Shown here: piece by piece, positions 7,607-10,798 of the stretch
Layout of the letters: the number at the start of each line of letters is the position of its first letter
How positions within the stretch are numbered: position 1 is the stretch's first letter
Assembly: GCA_017381835.1 (NCBI GenBank)
Contig: JAFOBK010000254.1
Location: forward strand, 1-10,798
Source of the DNA: Oscillospiraceae bacterium
GTDB lineage: Bacteria > Bacillota_A > Clostridia > Oscillospirales > Oscillospiraceae
Direction of reading: 5' to 3'
Length of the DNA stretch: 10,798 nt
Translations under genes and position numbers: made by a program
Notes under the pieces: generated by a model
The model's input: only the letters and a program-made list of their open reading frames with translations
Told to the model about the DNA's origin: nothing
The model's database searches: none

Positions 7607-7652
7607 TTGTTGATTCTCAGTTGAAATTCAGTTGCAATTTCTCCCGTATAAT
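7607..7652 (+). promoter_or_regulatory. Promoter with three tandem 11-bp activator-type repeats (site B)
   Basis: TTGTTGATTCT (7607-7617), CAGTTGAAATT (7618-7628) and CAGTTGCAATT (7629-7639) are followed by 7 nt and TATAAT (7647-7652). Repeat number, phase, spacing to the -10 and the AAATTC at the expected -35 (7624-7629) all match site A at 1578-1623. The 16 bases at 7619-7634 are identical to those at 1590-1605. TTGAAA with a 20-bp spacer to the -10 also occurs in both sites, so a MerR-type reading is an alternative, but no dyad within that spacer is common to the two. Transcription would start near 7660, leaving a leader of about 65 nt. Confidence 0.75.
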
Positions 7653-7724
7653 TTTCTCATAAACCTAAGATGTTGTCACAGGTTAGTATATGGAGAGAGT
7701 AACAACATAATCGGAGGATCTACC

Positions 7725-8837
7725 ATGAAGAAAGTTCTTATTCCCACAATTGTCGGTGTAAGCCTATTTGCACTTCTCATGAATCTTGGCGCTGTCGTAG
7801 GCATTGTGCGTTCTGCTGCAGGTCTTATCGTCCCTATGATCGTAGGTATCATCTTAGCAATGTTTCTTAATGTCCCTACCAATTCCATTGAGAGAAGGCT
7901 TACTTCTATCTTCAGCAAGAGAAAGAAGCAGCCACCTCAAAAGGCCCTTCACTTGGCAAGTTTTTTGGTATCCGTTGTTCTTATCCTTCTGGTAATTGCG
8001 CTGGTTGTTACTTTGGTTATTCCTGAGTTGGTCAATTCCATCAAAGAGCTATTTTCCCTTTTGGGGGTCAGAATTCCGCAATGGGTAGAATACTTAAACA
8101 CGCAGAACATTGATGTGAATTGGCTGGAAGAGCTTTTGCTTAACATCGATCTACGAGAGTTCTCCCAGAAAGTCACCGACGGGATTGGTTCCGTCCTGAA
8201 TAGTGTATTTGGTGCAGTATCCTCTATTTTAAGTGTGACGCTCACTATCTGCTTTGGCGCTGTTATTGCGATGTATATCGTACTGGACAAAAATGCCATT
8301 TGCAAACATATCAAACGAATTGCCTATGCCTATCTGAAACCCTCATGGGCAGATAGCCTCTCTAATTTCGCTAAGGGCTTCAGCATTTCCTTCTCCAAAT
8401 TCTTGACTGGCCAGTGCACTGAAGCCGTCTTGTTGGGAGGCTTGATCTTCATTTCCTTTAGCATCTTTGGAATCCCTTATGCAGCCCTTGTTGGTGTGTT
8501 GACTGCCTTCTGCGCAATCATCCCCTATGTTGGTGCATTTCTGTCCGGCGTAGTCAGTGTGTTCCTGACTTTAGTCGTAGATCCAACTCTGGCGGTGAGA
8601 TGTCTTGTCATTTACTTAGTAATCCAGTTCATCGAGACCCAGTTTATTTATCCCCGTGTTGTTGGTGGCTCCATGGGGCTTTCTCCTCTGTACACGCTGG
8701 TAGCTGCCCTGATTGGCGGTGAGCTTTTTGGTATCCTTGGTATGATTTTCTTTATTCCTCTGTCTGCTGTCGTCATTGAGGTGATAAAGGCTGACACACA
8801 GAAGCGTCTGGCAGTTCGCAATATTTCTATCGAATGA
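7725..8837 (+). CDS. AI-2E family transporter (YdiK/PerM/TqsA-like permease)
   Basis: A 370-residue polytopic membrane protein of the AI-2E transporter family. Hydrophobic helices appear near residues 5-27, 29-50 and 76-99, then a soluble central part (about 100-150), then helices near 160-187, 230-250, 253-285, 288-305 and 325-352. The conserved IIPYVGAFLSG (265-275) and PRVVGGSMGLSPL (310-322) motifs are clear. Members act as exporters or as proton- or sodium-coupled antiporters, and the name does not prove autoinducer-2 transport. An in-frame TTG at 7632 would give a longer protein, but it lies inside the promoter upstream of the -10; ATG 7725 has CGGAGG at 7712-7717 with good spacing. First gene of the unit driven by site B; the next gene starts 15 bp after its stop. 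Confidence 0.92.
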   Translation: MKKVLIPTIVGVSLFALLMNLGAVVGIVRSAAGLIVPMIVGIILAMFLNVPTNSIERRLTSIFSKRKKQPPQKALHLASFLVSVVLILLVIALVVTLVIPELVNSIKELFSLLGVRIPQWVEYLNTQNIDVNWLEELLLNIDLREFSQKVTDGIGSVLNSVFGAVSSILSVTLTICFGAVIAMYIVLDKNAICKHIKRIAYAYLKPSWADSLSNFAKGFSISFSKFLTGQCTEAVLLGGLIFISFSIFGIPYAALVGVLTAFCAIIPYVGAFLSGVVSVFLTLVVDPTLAVRCLVIYLVIQFIETQFIYPRVVGGSMGLSPLYTLVAALIGGELFGILGMIFFIPLSAVVIEVIKADTQKRLAVRNISIE

Positions 8838-8852
8838 ATGTGAGGCAATACA

Positions 8853-9839
8853 ATGAAACGATCAAAAGAAAAAATCCTAGATATCCCCGAGTTCATCACA
8901 GCATCGGAAGCTGAGAGCATGAAAATACTGGATGCTTTGAGCGCAGAAGAACAGGAACTACAGGTCCTGTACCATCAGCTCACCACAGCCGAAAAGATAG
9001 ATGACTATGAGGAGCATGTACTGGCTACAGTACAATCCGCAAAACGTACCTCTGCAAACCTTGCAAAGGCTCACAAAAAGTCTATCTCTATGGGAGACGA
9101 ATTAGCCGCTCGATGGCACGATCTAACTAAGGGGAAAAATAGAAAATGGCTTCCTGCCGCACCCGCCAACTCCCGTATTGATTTGAGCGAGAGTCAAGTT
9201 GACCATTTTGCTAAGGGCATCAATATCTACAAAGTGATGCTGCTCTTGTTCATCGGCAGCTTCGCCGGTGTCATTATTGAAATGCTCTGGTGTTTGATAA
9301 CCAGAGGATACATTGCAAGTCGCGCCGGTCTGGTATGGGGGCCTTTTAATCTTCTGTATGGTGTCGGAGCCGTTGCACTGACTTTACCTCTTTACCGCTA
9401 CCGGAACAAAGGTAGTTGGATTTCCTTCCTGGGTGGCTTTGCAGTCGGCAGTATCGTGGAGTATGTTTGCTCCTGGGGACAAGAGCTTGTGTTCGGTTCC
9501 CGGTCCTGGGACTACAGTGGCGTTCCCTTCAATATCAACGGACGCATCTGCCTACTGTACTCCATCTTCTGGGGGTTTCTGGGTATCTTGTGGATCAAGA
9601 GCATCTATCCTTGGATGGCCAAGCTAATTCTGAAAATTCCTAACTGTGCAGGCAAGATTATCACATGGGTTCTGGTCATCTTCCTGGCAGTCAACGGTAT
9701 TGTCAGCTCGTTTGCGGTTTACCGTTGGTCTGAGCGTGTAGATAATGTCCCTGCATCGAATTTGTTCTGGGAGTATGTTGATGAACGATTCCCGGACGAG
9801 CGAATGGAACGAATTTACGAAAATATGGTATTCGACTAA
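8853..9839 (+). CDS. CmpB-family putative ABC-type permease with N-terminal cytosolic helical region
   Basis: A 328-residue protein whose second half matches the putative ABC-transporter type IV / CmpB family of Firmicutes membrane proteins. The first membrane helix (about 126-148) carries Glu143. GPFNLLYG is at 163-170, EY at 203-204, and the hallmark WDYSGVPFNINGRICLLYS at 219-237. Another helix is near 268-290, and a charged tail ends the protein. Residues 1-120 are hydrophilic, rich in Glu, Lys and Ala and probably alpha-helical or coiled-coil, which makes the protein longer than simple family members. No ATPase is encoded next to it, and the family's transport role is a prediction only. 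TGAGG precedes the ATG. It is probably co-transcribed with the AI-2E-family gene. Confidence 0.85.
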   Translation: MKRSKEKILDIPEFITASEAESMKILDALSAEEQELQVLYHQLTTAEKIDDYEEHVLATVQSAKRTSANLAKAHKKSISMGDELAARWHDLTKGKNRKWLPAAPANSRIDLSESQVDHFAKGINIYKVMLLLFIGSFAGVIIEMLWCLITRGYIASRAGLVWGPFNLLYGVGAVALTLPLYRYRNKGSWISFLGGFAVGSIVEYVCSWGQELVFGSRSWDYSGVPFNINGRICLLYSIFWGFLGILWIKSIYPWMAKLILKIPNCAGKIITWVLVIFLAVNGIVSSFAVYRWSERVDNVPASNLFWEYVDERFPDERMERIYENMVFD

Positions 9840-9851
9840 AACGAACCGATA

Positions 9852-9998
9852 AAAGGAAACGCATTTTATCTGTACAATCCATGGAATTCCCATTTACAAA
9901 AATGACGAAATCTATTTACAGCTCAGAGATATCCTATTCATAAATCTACAGTATCCTAAATTTATGAAAGGTTACGACAGCCGTGAAGCGTTTCCTTT
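9852..9998. repeat. 11-bp perfect inverted repeat flanking 125 bp
   Basis: AAAGGAAACGC (9852-9862) and GCGTTTCCTTT (9988-9998) are exact reverse complements. GATA occurs directly before the left arm and 2 nt after the right arm. The interval is open on the plus strand for 49 codons (9853-9999) but has no start near its beginning. This could be a very small terminal-inverted-repeat element, a gene remnant, or chance. Confidence 0.35.
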
Positions 9999-10039
9999 CT
10001 GATAGTAAACCCCCTTTCTACCTCTCTTCTTTCCAACAT

Positions 10040-10075
10040 GCGAAAAGCCCTACCGAAAAAGGTAGGGCTTTTCGC
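10040..10075 (+). terminator. Perfect 15-bp hairpin, probable bidirectional terminator
   Basis: GCGAAAAGCCCTACC (10040-10054), loop GAAAAA, then GGTAGGGCTTTTCGC (10061-10075). The AAAAGCCC/GGGCTTTT form is usual for intrinsic terminators, with the T-run inside the stem. It lies 200 bp beyond the CmpB-family gene, so it probably ends that operon, and the symmetric A and T runs allow it to act on the other strand too. Confidence 0.85.
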
Positions 10076-10222
10076 GTGTGTTAGCGTGAACTTTGCAACT
10101 TGGGGATGATCCTAACATTTATCTACAAAGCGATGCATGGTCGCAAGGTAGTACGCATTTCTGAGGATACGACAACTGCTACCAACAGAAAAAAGAAAAG
10201 AGCAGTTGGTTTAATGATTTTC

Positions 10223-10519
10223 CTAGTGTTGCGCAGATCCCTTCATGCCTTTTTCTTTGGCATTCTTACTGTATATTTTCCGGCGCTCTGCGCTATACGG
10301 TGCGGTCAGCCGGAAACTCAACCGGCCTTTTTCGATTTCAAAGGTGAGGCCACCTTGCTCATCGTCATCGGTTTGGCGGCAATGATCCGGGTACATAGCA
10401 GCAAACTTGCTGAGCCGCTTTTTCAGTTCCGTATTATGGGTTTGAACCTCAATTAGATCGCCATATTCATCAAAATAAATGGCAGTTGTTTTCTGCCGTT
10501 TGGTAAGTCCTGTTTTCAT
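10223..10519 (-). CDS. Small charged protein of unknown function
   Basis: A 98-residue, highly charged protein with no membrane segment or signal peptide. An N-terminal part with a short beta-like stretch (TTAIYFDEYGDLIEVQTHN, residues 11-29) leads to a basic helix (ELKKRLSKFAAMYP, 31-44). A conserved-looking acidic turn follows (QTDDDEQGG, 49-57), then an alternating strand region (LTFEIEKGRLSFRLTAPYS, 58-76) and a basic tail. It resembles small hypothetical proteins that I associate with integrative elements of gut Firmicutes, but I cannot name a function. ATG at 10519 is chosen over an ATG at 10630 because AGGAGG (10526-10531 on the plus strand, reversed) sits 6 nt upstream and because the extra residues would span the dyad-rich spacer. 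Confidence 0.75.
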   Translation of the reverse strand: MKTGLTKRQKTTAIYFDEYGDLIEVQTHNTELKKRLSKFAAMYPDHCRQTDDDEQGGLTFEIEKGRLSFRLTAPYSAERRKIYSKNAKEKGMKGSAQH

Positions 10520-10544
10520 GAAATACCTCCTAAAATGGGGAATT

Positions 10545-10624
10545 TTTCCCGGCTCAAGAGCTGGGAAAGTGGGTGGATTTTCCAATGGAAAGTGTCCAAA
10601 CGATATAGGCATCGTTTGAAACAC
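10545..10624. repeat. Three consecutive dyads in the spacer upstream of the small minus-strand gene
   Basis: First, TTTCCCGGCTC (10545-10555) with GAGCTGGGAAA (10558-10568), one G-T wobble. Second, TTTCCA-A-TGGAAA within 10578-10591. Third, CAAACGAT (10597-10604) with ATCGTTTG (10611-10618), extended by GTGT (10592-10595) with ACAC (10621-10624). None is followed by a clear T-run on the minus strand, so they look more like operators or RNA structures than a plain terminator. Confidence 0.5.
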
Positions 10625-10662
10625 TCCCATCGGATTTTTGGCGTTTTTTCCGGCTCTTGATG

Positions 10663-10798
10663 TTATCGCTCGTAATCCTTGCTTTTGGGTTTCTTTTGCG
10701 GCAGCGGCTTGTCTGCAGGAATCGGATCATACATGATGTCCTTTTCCTGCTTCTTGAATTTTTCGAGGATACCATCGATAAATTCTTTGACGGCCTTC
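10663..10798 (-). CDS. C-terminal end of an unidentified protein (cut by window)
   Basis: On the minus strand the frame entering from the right edge is open for 44 codons and stops with TAA at 10663-10665. The translation has an amphipathic basic helix (KAVKEFIDGILEKFKKQ), then MYDPIPADKPLPQKKPKSK and DYER at the end. The proline- and lysine-rich tail after a charged helix looks like a real soluble C-terminus. The family is not recognisable from so little. It is in the same orientation as the small gene, 143 bp upstream of it, and may share its transcript. The longer minus-strand frame at 10554-10775 overlaps this one and is less protein-like. Confidence 0.5.
   Translation of the reverse strand, partial: KAVKEFIDGILEKFKKQEKDIMYDPIPADKPLPQKKPKSKDYER

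Larger units (their letters stand above)
9840..10222. other. Gene-poor stretch between plus-strand operon and minus-strand genes
   Basis: No gene with both a start and a ribosome binding site is seen here. It holds an AT-rich part (9840-10020) flanked by an 11-bp inverted repeat, a perfect terminator hairpin (10040-10075), and a part (10082-10222) that is open on the plus strand without a plausible start. A weak 8-bp inverted repeat, CAACTGCT (10173-10180) with AGCAGTTG (10201-10208), lies just beyond the stop of the minus-strand small gene and might slow transcription there. Confidence 0.6.

Noticed and set aside
7618..7652. Site B as a MerR-type operator (TTGAAA, 20-bp spacer, TATAAT)
   Set aside because: The dyad GAAATT-N7-AATTTC occurs only in site B and not in site A, whereas the 11-bp direct repeats are present in both.
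7632..7724. Longer N-terminus for the AI-2E-family protein from TTG 7632
   Set aside because: It would start inside the promoter, upstream of TATAAT, without a ribosome binding site; ATG 7725 has CGGAGG well placed.
10100..10456. Plus-strand 118-codon frame
   Set aside because: It begins with TTG lacking a ribosome binding site, and its second half is antisense to the better supported minus-strand small gene. Only the part before 10222 was kept, as possible debris.
10520..10630. Upstream ATG 10630 for the small minus-strand gene
   Set aside because: The extra 37 residues are proline-rich, unlike the rest, and cross the dyad region; an AGGAGG directly before ATG 10519 decides the start.

Overview
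The window looks like a chromosome of a low-to-mid GC Firmicute, most likely a gut-type clostridium. Three things point there: strong AGGAGG-type ribosome binding sites, tightly packed same-strand operons, and protein families typical of Clostridia (small alarmone synthetase, YugP-like Zn peptidase, cytidylate-kinase-like protein, CmpB-family membrane protein). The genus cannot be fixed from the sequence alone.

Layout. Positions 1-1495 hold the end of an operon: a diacylglycerol-kinase-family lipid kinase, cut by the left edge, and a RelQ/YjbM-like small alarmone synthetase, followed by a hairpin. Positions 1578-7601 are one five-gene transcription unit: alpha/beta hydrolase, membrane Zn metallopeptidase, two half-transporters of a heterodimeric ABC exporter, and a cytidylate-kinase-like protein, closed by a strong terminator. 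Positions 7607-9839 are a second unit: an AI-2E-family permease and a CmpB-family membrane protein. Positions 9840-10222 carry no convincing gene; they hold a perfect hairpin terminator and possible gene debris. From 10223 to the right edge the strand flips: a small charged protein of unknown function and the C-terminal end of another protein lie on the minus strand, separated by a dyad-rich spacer. This end may be the edge of an accessory or mobile segment.

Main observation. The promoters of the two plus-strand units are built alike. Each has three tandem 11-bp repeats (consensus nnGTTGAnnTT), then 7 nt, then a -10 box (TAAAAT or TATAAT). The expected -35 position reads the same non-consensus AAATTC in both. 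The two sites share an exact 16-bp stretch. This is the architecture used by OmpR/PhoB-type response regulators that activate promoters with poor -35 boxes. The inference is that the hydrolase-peptidase-exporter-kinase operon and the AI-2E/CmpB operon form one regulon, plausibly an envelope-stress or export response. The regulator itself is not in the window.

The exporter pair shows the reciprocal degeneracy of heterodimeric ABC exporters: the first subunit has Asp in place of the catalytic Glu and Gln in place of the switch His, and the second has a changed signature motif. One ATP site should therefore be catalytically weak.
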